From: Lactifluus volemus
Taxonomy: Eukaryota; Basidiomycota; Agaricomycetes; Russulales; Russulaceae
DNA length: 64,000 nt
NCBI GenBank assembly: GCA_022376515.1
Contig: WTXI01000108.1
Coordinates: forward strand, 1 to 64,000
Direction of reading: 5' to 3'
In this document: piece by piece, positions 31,411-41,589 of the stretch
Layout of the letters: each line of letters begins with the position of its first letter
How positions within the stretch are numbered: position 1 is the stretch's first letter
Position numbers and translations under genes: made by a program
The notes under the pieces: generated by a model
Database searches by the model: none
Told to the model about the DNA's origin: nothing
Seen by the model: the letters and a program-made list of their open reading frames with translations, nothing else

Positions 31411-31763
31411 CAGGTGGGCATCATGGATGAGGATGACAAAGGAAAGGAAGATGCATCGAGATAGTGTCCCATTAAGGAAGGCCCCAACAGGGCCAATCCA
31501 TGGACGACGCGTTGAGCCAGAAAAAGGGCCAGTTAGGTGGGTGGAGACCCATGTGTGCACATATCTAAGCCGATAAGTTCAGTTTGTGCTACAGGTGCCT
31601 CAAGTGCGCATAGTGTGACGACTCGGATGACATACTTTTGTTTCCCACCTCGGTGCTGACCGCCACACCCGCCTTTCCCAGTGCGACCATGCATTGTTCT
31701 TCCATGTGACGCCCAATGAGAAACCTGAGTTGTCACTCACAAACCATATTGTAAAAAGGAGCA
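31411..31763. other. Unassigned stretch upstream of the dehydrogenase fragment
   Basis: No gene recognised. It could contain earlier, decayed exons of the polyol dehydrogenase gene, but I found no conserved zinc-ligand motif. Confidence 0.3.
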
Positions 31764-32430
31764 ATGGGCAGTATGGAGCCAGATGTTGCTCTTGAATGCA
31801 CTGGCGCAGAATCTTTGACCAGGGCTGTGATTCACACAGTGCGGTTCGGGGGTACCGTGTTTGTCATTGGAGTCAGACAGAATGAAATGCAGTTCCCATT
31901 CATGCAGCTGGCGACATGCGAGGTCGACCTTTAGATTTCAGTATTGTTACACTAACGTGTGGCCCAAGGCGATATGGCTCAGTGTTGTGCCGGTCGCAAG
32001 ACTGTCTTTAAGGTCGCCGACTGTCACCGATGTGACTTCTCGCAACCAAACCATGACCACAACCTTATTGAGTGCCAGGGGGTGTCCCAGTATATTATGT
32101 AATGCAATTGATATTTGCTTTGCATGTACATAATGGGATATTGTGTTCACACAATGAGTTCAAAATTACCTTAAGTAGAATAGGTCTGATGTAGCCATGA
32201 CCCTTGCGCACACAGAGGCAGGACCCCATGGCAGTGATCATGGGCTGTGCTGGCACCCGCAAAGTCACAGATGTGTGACTGTTGACAACCTTTAGTGACT
32301 TTCTCACGATTTATGGTCAGTGACTTTGGCCTGAGGTCACCGACCAGCACAACACTGATATGGCTCATGGAAGCTGGCATTTTGGACGACATCCGGAAAT
32401 ATTTGACCCAGCTCTCCCCCACTCTTACAT
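31764..32430 (+). pseudogene. Fragment of a zinc-type polyol dehydrogenase (sorbitol/xylitol dehydrogenase family), split by a MITE
   Basis: 31764-31937 reads EPDVALECTGAES, then RFGGTVFVIGV and MQFPFMQLATCEVDL, the NAD-binding half of medium-chain polyol dehydrogenases. One extra T near 31931 shifts the frame; the next frame gives RFQYCYTNVWPKAIWL (31933-31980). After the MITE (31980-32357) and one TSD the reading continues as LMEAGILDDIRKYLTQL to about 32420, where repeat sequence begins. These enzymes oxidise sugar alcohols to ketoses with NAD. The catalytic N-terminal domain is absent, so this is a dead fragment. Confidence 0.65.
31980..32357. mobile_element. 378-bp hAT-type MITE
   Basis: Ends CAGTGTTGTGCCGGTCG at 31980; the right end, read on the minus strand from 32357, is CAGTGTTGTGCTGGTCG (16 of 17 identical). 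An 8-bp duplication ATATGGCT flanks it (31972-31979 and 32358-32365). The TIR resembles that of hAT2 in its GTGTTGT core but is not the same, so the source transposase is probably a different hAT. Confidence 0.9.
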
Positions 32431-32460
32431 TTCCTTAAAAGGAAAGTATTACAAATCTTA

Positions 32461-32849
32461 TGCAATTACCATGCCACATGCATGTGTTGTTTGTTCTTGT
32501 TGACATGATGTTGATTTTCGTGCCTCTGCTGCATTCTCCTGTCCCTCACTCTGTCCCCTCTGTTGCCATCTCTGTCCCCATCTCTGTCATAGCCTCTGCT
32601 GTCACCACCGCTCTCTGTCTGGCACTGCCACATGTCTCCACGTCCCCGCCACCTTACTGCAACTGTATCGCCTCCTGTGCACGTTGTCGCCCCAATGCCC
32701 CCCACTGCTGCCTCCTCCCCCTCCCCTCCTCCTGTGCCTCTGCCTGTGCCTCCACCGCTTTCACCTCCTCCACATCAGCGCTTACAGACCCACTGGCACT
32801 GTGGGGCGGTCCATGGTGTCACGCTGCCCTGACGCCTTCTGCACCTCCT
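32461..32849 (+). mobile_element. TTAAG-rich TIR element, copy 4 (fragment)
   Basis: Only the conserved block (TTGTTTGTTCTTG ... GATGTTGATTTTCGTG at 32485-32525) and the pyrimidine-rich arm remain. The TTAAG cluster on the left is missing, replaced by the end of the dispersed repeat at 32403-32460. The right side is cut by gypsy A2 LTR sequence. Confidence 0.65.
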
Positions 32850-32872
32850 TGTCATGGTTCGCAGGGACCATG
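32850..32872 (-). repeat. 23-bp remnant of a family A 3' LTR
   Basis: Matches the complement of the last 23 bp of the family A LTR at 21 of 23 positions. It is cut off by the family E LTR at 32873. Confidence 0.7.
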
Positions 32873-33389
32873 TGTTACGGCTCGACTAGGGCCGGGTCCC
32901 AACTAGGGTTCTGGTCGTTCTGGTCTCTCCTAAGACCTGGGCTCAGGGACACTCCAAGTGTCGACGCGCTGAGTCCTGTGGTGTTGTAGCACAACCACCA
33001 AGCTTCGATGACCCTACTAGGGCGTATAGGAGGGTAAGAGAAGAGAGGAAAGAGGAGAGGAGAAGTTCTTGTCTTTCTGGAGAGGAAAACAAGTCGATTT
33101 GAGTCAAAGCCGAAGCTGGGGTACAAGCTACCAGCTGAGGCCTACTTATACAGTTTATGCTAATTGTTCTACCAAAACTAGGGTGGACAATAGGCATGAG
33201 ATCAAGAACAATAGGGAATACAAACAATAGGGACTCGGAACAATAACACTGGACGGAACGAGACGAACAATAGGAAGTCAGAACAATAGAATCAGTCAGC
33301 ACAATAAGAACGATGTGGAAGGGACGTCATCAGGGTGAGTAAGCGTGTTTAGGAAGCATAAGGTCCAACTTGTCCTGCATTCTGTAACA
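32873..33389 (-). repeat. Family E LTR (reverse orientation) replacing part of gypsy A2
   Basis: TGTTACGG...TGTAACA, about 517 bp, the reverse complement of the solo LTR at 50502-51016 at high identity. The left flank is a family A LTR and the right flank is family A reverse transcriptase; the flanking pentamers differ (CCATG, AATCT). Recombination between two family E LTRs inserted in one A2 element would explain the missing half of pol. Confidence 0.75.
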
Positions 33390-34397
33390 AATCTGGATGT
33401 TATGATAGCCCCAATGAATGTCTAATGCTGTGAAGAGGGTGCGTCCATGCAGCACTTCCAGAATTTGTTCAATGCGAGGGATGGGGTACACATCTCGAAT
33501 CATCCAACTGTTCACTTCCCTATAGTCCTGGATGGGTCGAAGACTTCCATCTCTCTTCTTTATAAAGAACCAAGGGGTCGACCAAGGAGAGTTGGACTTT
33601 TCGATGAATCCCCACTGCTCATTCTCTTTTAAGAACTTCTGGGTCGCTTCTCTTTCCTCCCTCATGAGTGCATAGACTTTACAATTGATGGCAGCTGGGG
33701 CATCCTCCTTCAAGACGATGGCATGATCTTCTGGTCATGAAGGCGGGAAGCGATGGGATTTTTCTTCATCAAAGATGTCCGCATAGTCCTGGTATTGGGG
33801 TGGTAGCACCTCGTGCTTCCCCCCACTGGCTACCTGCTCTTGGTGCACCTTTATGGCCCATTCCTGGGCCACATTGGTGCGATCAATGCGTGCTGGTTCC
33901 TTCTCCCTTTCCTTGTGTATTTGGCAGGGACGCTGGTTCTTTCTCCACTTGGTTTTGATCCGCACTCCTCCATCCCGTACCTCTCCCTTGGCCCAATCGA
34001 TACAAGGATTGAACTCTGAGAGCCAGGGATGTCCCAGGAGTACACAATATTTGCCAAGGTTGGTGATGTAGAACCGCTGGAGGGTGTCCTTGCTTCCTAC
34101 GAGACATCAAAGGATGCAGTATTTGGTGAGTGTTCTAGCCTGGTTCTGAGTCCCATCCACATTGTACACATAGCGAGGGTGAGGAAGTTTCTGGGTGCTA
34201 AGTCCCCATCGCCGGACCGTCCCTTGATCAAGGAAGTTTTCCATGGCTCCACTGTCGATTAATGTGACATCTGCGACCATTTTGTGGACATTTGAAAACG
34301 AAATGGGCAAATTCAAAGCATTGGCATTGGCATAGCTAATGTACATTCGTTTCAGTCCTAAGGCTCGTACCCAGGTTGCGCGGCACGAGCTCTTCAA
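33390..34397 (-). pseudogene. pol fragment of gypsy A2 (protease to mid reverse transcriptase)
   Basis: Starts with the same FLKSSCRATW junction as A1 (near 34390), has the protease DSGA (about 34250) and runs to the RT GYHNIQI block (33395), where it is cut. Several frame changes (for example near 34110 and 33735) separate the open pieces. Confidence 0.85.
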
Positions 34398-36260
34398 AAA
34401 TCCTGGGGCGCAGAGTTGGTGGAGTCAACCATATCCTTGATAAAATGTTCTTTGTCGTCGTCAGACAACTTCAGGAGTCCTTCCATAAGCTGGTCACAGG
34501 TGATTTCTTTTCTTTCTTCTTCAACAGCCCGCACAGCGGCAGGGCGCTGAGCAGGTTTGTCGCCCTTGTTCTGGTTCTTCTTCTTCTCAGGGCACATGCG
34601 GCTTACATGGCCCTGCCGGCGGCAAATGAAGCAGTGACCTTCTGCCACTAACTTCTTCTTCTCTTCAGGGGTAGGCCCCCCTGTGTGGATGGCGTCAACA
34701 TCCATGGCATCAGAGGGTCGTAGTTTCATTTGCCTGTCCTGCTGGTACCTCCCCAATGCTGCAGCAAGGCGTTGGCGGAAGTTCTGACCTGGCCTGTCTC
34801 CAGAGGTGGCTCTGGCTTTGATCCACCTCCCTTGACGTCTCAAGGCCGCATCTTGCCATCCCCTCAGAGTATCAGGTAAGGTGGCCTCAAAATCAATGAT
34901 CTTTTCACAGAGGGCTCGCTTCAAGCCATCTTTAAACCGAAGGAGGGTCTCTTGTTCATTTGGACCCCACTTGGCAAGAGCGATTAGTGTATTGAAGTCA
35001 TTGATGTATGTTTTGAGGTCTTCCCCATGCATCTGCAGGGTGAGCAGACGCCCCAATGCCTCCTCTCTGGCCACAGTGTTCTGACTTTGAGCTTTAAACA
35101 CTGTGTCAAAGTCTGTCCAGACCTGCTCATTGTTCGGATCAATGGCCAGAAGGTGATTTGGGTGCTATCACCACATTGCTACCCCATTCATCAAAGGTTG
35201 GATGATTCCATCGACCCACTGGTCGACTGCCTTGCCTCGGATCCTTCCCACACAGGTGAGGACCCACATGTAGGGGCTGCTTATGGAGGGGTGGTCCCGA
35301 TTCATTTCCCAGAAGACTGTGAAGGTGCGGCAGAAGCGTGTGAGGTCATCACAATCCCCATTGAAAATCTCAGGGATCGTGCCATAAAGGGCCGATGAAT
35401 GGGGTGGCTGGCCTCCTGCTGGTTGTCCTCCCGCAGGAATGCCTCCTCCACCACCACCTCCACCTCTGCCTCCACTTCCTCCTGGCTGTGCCCCAGCTAG
35501 AGGTCCTCCCCCAGGTTGCCCAGAGGAGCTGTATCCTGTGATGCCTGCTAGTGCGGTAACAGCAGTGCCAACTGTAGCTGACCTGATGAACGCACTACCA
35601 CTGGGCACACTAGGATGAGGTTGTGGAGAGGGGGAGAGAGCAGCTGGAAACATGGTGGGATCCACCAACATTCCACTAGTTGGGTCTGTCACCATTAACA
35701 TACTGACATCAGAGTGTATGGTGATTCCATTTGTTTCTGTACTGGGGGCACTTGCAATGTCGAGGTTGGTTCAAGCTGCTGATGAATTCCGGGGGGAACA
35801 CTAGTTAGAGGGACTTGTGTGGCTTGATAGACTGGTTCAAACAACTGCCCAGTAGGTGAAAGTGCTTCGGGTCATTCTGGGGTACTTCCAGATCCTGAGC
35901 CTGCTGGTGTCAAGGACAGCGTGTGCACTGGATAGTCTGGGTGCTGTGGATCACTTGGTCTCCACCAGCTGAGTTCAAATCGTGCAATGTCTTCGTCTGT
36001 GACATATCTCCCTATTTCTGTCATGTAGGTGTCTAGTTTATCGAACCACTCGACGTGATACCACTTCTGGTTGATAAACTCGATGGGTCCGTGTGGTTCC
36101 ACCTTCTCAAAAGCCCAATATGCACTTCACTTGGGGTTCCCTGGATGTTCTATCCAAAAGGTGTGTCCAACCACGTGGTCTGGGAGGTCTGGTTCGTTTC
36201 TGGTTTCGACTCTGCTAAGCTTCCCCTTCTCTGTGGTCCAACCAACTGTTACGGAAGCCG
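34394..36260 (-). pseudogene. gag of gypsy A2
   Basis: Open pieces 34394-35101, 35168-35701 and 35872-36102 correspond to A1 gag with three interruptions. The C-terminal piece keeps the knuckle CFICRRQGHVSRMC and the undisturbed tail ending in QDF, which shows where A1 gag lost a base. The poly-glycine run is shorter than in A1. Confidence 0.85.
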
Positions 36261-36782
36261 TTTTGTCGATTAATCGCCCACTCTTTGCAAGAGGAGCGGT
36301 CTCAGTAGCCTATGAGTTGTTCACTCCAACAAGAGGAACGAAAAATTTCTGTGCACTCTGGCACACACTTTCTTGGCCTGAAAAGAAAGTGGGCAACGGT
36401 CTGGTTCATTCGGGGTACACTTCTTGTGACGAAGAAGTGGAGGGATAGGAGCTTCAGCTTATGTCACAGTTCGCAGGGACCGTGGCTCGAAGTGAGCGTC
36501 GTTCTGGTTGGCTATTTACTGTGGCGAGTTGAACAAGACTAGCAACACCAAATAGTCAATTCTAGCACGTGCAGGCAAGGTCCCATGAGGAGTAGACTTG
36601 ACTGTGCAAACTCTCGGTGTTTGTATTGCGTGTGGCAGATAGCACAGGCCGGCGCACACGATGGTCAGAGTTACCGTTCCTAAAAAGGATAGACAGTGGC
36701 AGATGGGTTAATGACGATGTGTAGGTTCAACCGCAACACGGGCGCGAGCGTACTATGGTCAGAAAGGATCTTTCTGGCCCTA

Positions 36783-37638
36783 TGTTACGGTTTCCACCGT
36801 CACATGACATTCAGAAAAGTACCACTTGCAACCATGGGAAATTCAAACCATTTCAAGCTATATAAACAACAGTAACAAACAAGAACACAGCTAAGTAAAC
36901 AGTGAAGACACATGACACTCAATCTATCCCCGATCCGATCTCACTTACATAACTACTATACAGTACTATACAGATTCAGTTACAATACAGTTCCCCCAAG
37001 ATTACCCCAATGTGACCCTGACATCATTCCAGCGCAGTCCCGGGATTACCCCGAGGATCTCGATCCATCTCAATCCTATCTCAATCCACCCCTATCTATA
37101 TTATATCGTGATGTCACCCTATGTGACATCCCTGAGAATCCCTTAGTAAGCATCACACCCTAGTAGTATATAAGCTGGCACTTTCAGTGCCCCTTGTCTT
37201 TAGTCTTCACTTCGTCTTTAATCAGAACCACCATCTTCCTCCTTTTCCAAAGACCTTCTGGTCTCCCCTCTCATCTCTTAAGTCTTCCTCCCTAACCTCT
37301 GTGAGTTAGGAGGATTAGTCCTTGCCTACCAGAGAGGGGCACTAGAGATCATTGACAATACCAGGAGTGCATCCATCAGCGTGACACCCTTCTCCTGAGT
37401 AGAGCCAGTGGGACGTAGAACCCTGAACCCTGATTAGTCAGACTAAGCCTTGTGACCACTGCGGCTTAGTCATCTATCATGTCATCAAGTATCCCATGGT
37501 CACGTGACAGGCCTCACGTGCCCTCAAGTTTAGTCAGCAACCCTTACATCATCAAGTGTTACTTGACGCTAGTCCCTGCTGGACTAGGTCTCATGACTAA
37601 GCTCACATCGAGCGCCAAGGCCCTTCTGAGCCTTGACA
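36783..37638 (+). repeat. 5' LTR of gypsy family D
   Basis: TGTTACGG...CTTGACA, 856 bp. TATA box (tatataag) at about 37167-37174; AGTCTTCACTT at 37202-37212 marks the presumed RNA start, because its reverse complement follows the LTR. The 3' LTR was not found in the window. Confidence 0.75.
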
Positions 37639-37639
37639 A

Positions 37640-37650
37640 AAGTGAAGACT
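37640..37650 (+). other. Primer-binding site of gypsy D (self-priming type)
   Basis: AAGTGAAGACT, one base after the LTR, is the exact 11-nt complement of 37202-37212, the same geometry as in families A and C. Confidence 0.75.
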
Positions 37651-38001
37651 CATAAAACCATCTACCTCTTCAACCTTCCGTAGGACGAAGACATTATCAC
37701 ACAGCACCATATGTTGGTCAACCAAGCAATAGTTAACACCTATCCAAGAAGGAGTAGGAAGAGGGAGCACCCAGTCATACTACACCCAATACCAGGACGC
37801 CCCTAGTACCGACACACACACCCACATTGAAGACCATGTTGGACGAGATACCAACATGGCACGGAGTATCTGTATGGATAGATGAACTACAGCAAACATG
37901 AGTCTCTGCATGGGAAAATCAGTTTACCTGTACAGAGAGCACTATCAACAACGAACCTATCAGTTACCCCATCAGACAATTCGACAACCTACCACCCCAT
38001 A

Positions 38002-39584
38002 CATCAGGAAAACATCATATTTGCTTACACTAATTAATGGTGCTTACTTTGCTTAATGGTCTTAATTACAGTCTTCTGCTTAATAAAAAATTTCTGTTTT
38101 TTGGTTTAAGCACATTAAGCACATTAATCACATTAATCCACACTCAGCACAACTAAGCAAATTTTATTATGACCAATAATGAAAATTAAGCAAACTTTAA
38201 TCACACTAAGTAAACCAGTAGTTTAAGCAAACTAAGAGAATTTTAAGAGGCTTTTAATCATGCTAAGCAAATTGAAGTATTTTATGTAATTTAATTAAAG
38301 TCCGAAAAATATGCAAAGTCATGAAATTTTCACTAAGTCGTTCCCGTGCACCAACCACGTGCATCTTTGTTTGTTCTTATTTGCACGATGTTGATTTTCG
38401 TGCGTTTTCGTGCCAAGTCTTCTGTCCCTCCCTCCCCTCTGTCGTCGTCGCCCCCATGTTGAGGACTCCGCTGTTGTCACCACAGCTGGCTCACCATCTG
38501 GCACTGCCACACGTCTTGCCCTCTCTCCTTGCCGTCTCCGTGGCCTCTGTCACCACCGCTCGCCGCCTTGCGCTGCCACAAGCCTCAGCGTCCCTGCGTT
38601 CTCTTTGCCACCGCATTTCCCCCCCCCCCTTTTTTTCCCCCTGCGCAAACGCGTCTCAATGCTGCTTCCTCTGCCTCTGCCTCTGCCTCTGCCTCTGCCT
38701 CTGCCTCTGCCTCCACCGCGTCATCCTCTGCTTCCTGCGCCTGCACCGTGTCCACGCCCTCGCCTCCGCATTGCTTCCTCCTGGAACCACTGGGCTGGGC
38801 TGCGAGGGGTCCACGGCGCACGCTGCCTGTGCCGCGCCTTCTGCGCCACCTCTCCGGTATGTTGTACGCTACCTCGCCCCAACACTTCCTGACCCTTTTT
38901 TTTTTGTTCACCTTCACCTCTGCCTCCGCCTCCTCCTGTGGCGCCGCCTCCCCTGCCTGCACCACCCCTCCTGCGCCTTCTGCGCACTTCCGTCCCCTCC
39001 GCCGTCCCTGCACGCACTTCCGTCCCCTCTGCTGTCCCCGCGCCTCCTCCGCTTCCCGCGCCTCCCGCGCCTCCTCCCGCGCCTCCTCTTGCCCCTCCCA
39101 CAGCATTTCCTGGGCTTCCCGCACCCCGTGCCTCCTCCCTTGGCCCTCGCCTCCTCCTGCGCCTCCGCCTCCGCCACCGCCTCCTCGTGGCCCTGCAGTC
39201 CCACCCCCCCAGGGCTGTTGCATCAAGGCCTGTAGATTACTAGTCTTAGATATTCATGTTGTAGTTTTACTCCAATATATAATTTTGATGCCTATAAAAT
39301 TGTGTATTGAAAATTTCAAATGGATTGAAAATTTCAAATTAGTTAAAAATGTGAAAGATGCTTAATGTTACTTAGACCTTGCTTAATTAGCTTAATTAAG
39401 CAGAATGCGCTTAATTCAGCAAATGTGCTTAATTCAGCAACAGGGTGCGCTTACTGTGCTTAATCAAGGGTTGCTTAACTTGTGCTTAGTTCTTCTTAAT
39501 GCTTGCTTAACCTGCTTAATGATGACTTTAAGCACACTAATCACACTTTAAGCACATTAAGCAAAAACGATGTTTTTCCTGATG
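38002..39584 (+). mobile_element. TTAAG-rich TIR element, copy 5 (complete, TA duplication)
   Basis: Left end CATCAGGAAAACATC at 38002, right end GATGTTTTTCCTGATG to 39584; TA on each side (38000-38001, 39585-39586). Length 1583 bp. It has left and right TTAAG/CTTAA clusters (38020-38290, 39360-39570), the conserved block with GATGTTGATTTTCGTG near 38388-38403, pyrimidine-rich arms including a (CTCTGC)n run at about 38660-38712, and the CAATATATAATTTTGAT segment (39273-39289). No host gene fragment was recognised between its arms. The 304-codon open frame across it is simple sequence. Confidence 0.88.
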
Positions 39585-41589
39585 TATCAAAGGCAAAGCA
39601 ATCTGGGACCCACATATGGGTCAAGGAACCAGATCATACTCCATCTTAGACACGACGCTAACAAACCCTGCAAGAGGGCTTGTTGAGCTCATCAATGGAC
39701 GATGGTATATGATCCAATACAACAGGATACTAAAAACATTTCAAGTCAAGCAGAGTGACATCATCTCCGAAGTGAAGGCTGACCTTCTCGGACTTGGACG
39801 ATGGAATGAAGCACCAGAAGATGAAGAAGAAGTCCTAGACCAAGAGACAGGACTGATGCTAGGAGGAGAGCTACTCCACTCCCCTCAACCTGAAATAATT
39901 CAACCATGGCAAACCCCCACAACCCCAGCAATCCCAGTTACCATGCAGGAGCCGAGTGCCCCTGCCAGCACTACGTTTAGCCCACAGTTAACCCCCCTTA
40001 CGATGACCTTACCATTACGCACGGAACCCCTTGAACCTATGTCAGCCATCTCAGAAGGTACTGAGGCTAGCCCAGTACTTATGAGAGACTCCTCTCTAGA
40101 ACCGCTGCCCATGTCCTTGTCCCCTATTGTGGAAGACGTACTCGCAGCAGTAACTGACATGCTCATAATGGTACAAGAAACTAGAAGAATGGAGGAAGAC
40201 CACATTCTCACCATGGCACCCCTCATTGAACAACAGGTCTACCAAGTACACAGACAAGGATACCACTTACCGGAACCTCAAATCACTCAGCAAGCAGCTT
40301 TACCTCCAGCACCAGCGGCCATATTCCCCACTATCCGATTCCCACCCACCAACCCTACGGTGCCAGTATCAGTTGCAGCACCTGTAACTCCGACAATCCC
40401 TAAACCCCGGCCCACAGAACTTATTGAACTGCCACCGACCATCTTCACTGGCGACAGGAACAAGAGCGATTTGTTCCTAAAGGAATTCAAGCAGTGGAAG
40501 ATGCTCAACCGGAACACCCCAGAAACAGGTCCTTCTTGCCTCTTACCTTCATCATTGTTGTTTTTCCCACGATGCCTTACCCCCTGTCCTCTGCAAAGTC
40601 AACTACCAACAAGCTCACACAGATGCCGAGTCCAGCGTTCCAGGTGCCCAGGAAGCCCTGGAGACTGCTCGTGCGGTCCTGAAGAATGTGCCCATCGGGG
40701 ACGACACTGCGGCGGAGGCTGCCCTCAAGGCAGCTCTCCTAGCGGCCACGTCAGCAACTTTCCCTCCCTCCCTGCCCCCCCCCCTCTCTGCCCCAGCTAC
40801 TGTGACCCCCTCGGAAGCAACAACCCGGTTGGCTCAGTTGTTGGTGGGAGCCAGTGTTTTCCCTCCCTCTCTCTCAGAGGCCCCTCCCCTGTCCCCTACC
40901 GGACAGCAGGATGAGTCTGGCCCTTCCAATTCCCATGAATTTTACCCTCCCAGGTTTTTACTGGGACCCCCATTTCTCAGCCCACCTCAATGCCCGCCAT
41001 GGATACTTTGGACGGCGGGGCAGAGCCCCTTCCCTCGACCCGCTACTTTCCCCTGGGCAAGCGGCTTGCCAAGAAGAAGGCACTTGCTATGGATGAAGAA
41101 CTCTCCATTTTGACATCTACTGTTAGGGACTAGCTGTTCCTAGTTCCTAAGATAGGATCAAGTTGTTCAGGAGGGACCAACAGAGACGCGAGTCTAAGTT
41201 GGGTCTAGCTAAGTTATAGCACTTAGAGGGCTTCAAGAGAGAGGGATCACAAGGGATTTGTGAGGAGGTTCAAGAGGCTAGTATTGGAGAGAAGTCCAAG
41301 CTGGAGAGCAAGGACACAAGTCGAAGGAGTCTTATATACTGTACAGGGCAAAGGGCGAGTGACATCAGTAATGATGTCATGAGCCTGGGTCTAACTACGA
41401 CGTCATCGAAGTTCTAGGCTAATGATGTCATAAGAGTCACTATGAGTCAAGAACACGCTGTTCTGTGTCGTACAAGGTGAGGCTCTGTCCGTAAGCGAGA
41501 ATATAGACGGAAATGAAAAACATGAGGCAACAGGGAGGCAGAGGTCAGATGAATCCGTAACATTACCTCCCGTCTTAGGTGATTGTCCC

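Larger units (their letters stand above)
33390..36752 (-). mobile_element. Ty3/gypsy A2, reversed and truncated
   Basis: From right to left: partial 5' LTR (36462-36752), PBS complement AGCTTCAGCTT (36450-36460, identical to A1), gag and the first third of pol. RNase H, integrase, chromodomain and ORF3 have been lost at the junction with the family E LTR. The LTR is cut at 36752; 30 bp of unassigned sequence separate it from the family D LTR. Confidence 0.88.

Noticed and set aside
38321..39235. 304-codon open frame across TTAAG copy 5, and overlapping long frames on both strands
   Set aside because: Leu/Pro/Ser/Cys-rich translation of CCTCTGCC repeats, open in several frames at once; no conserved motif.
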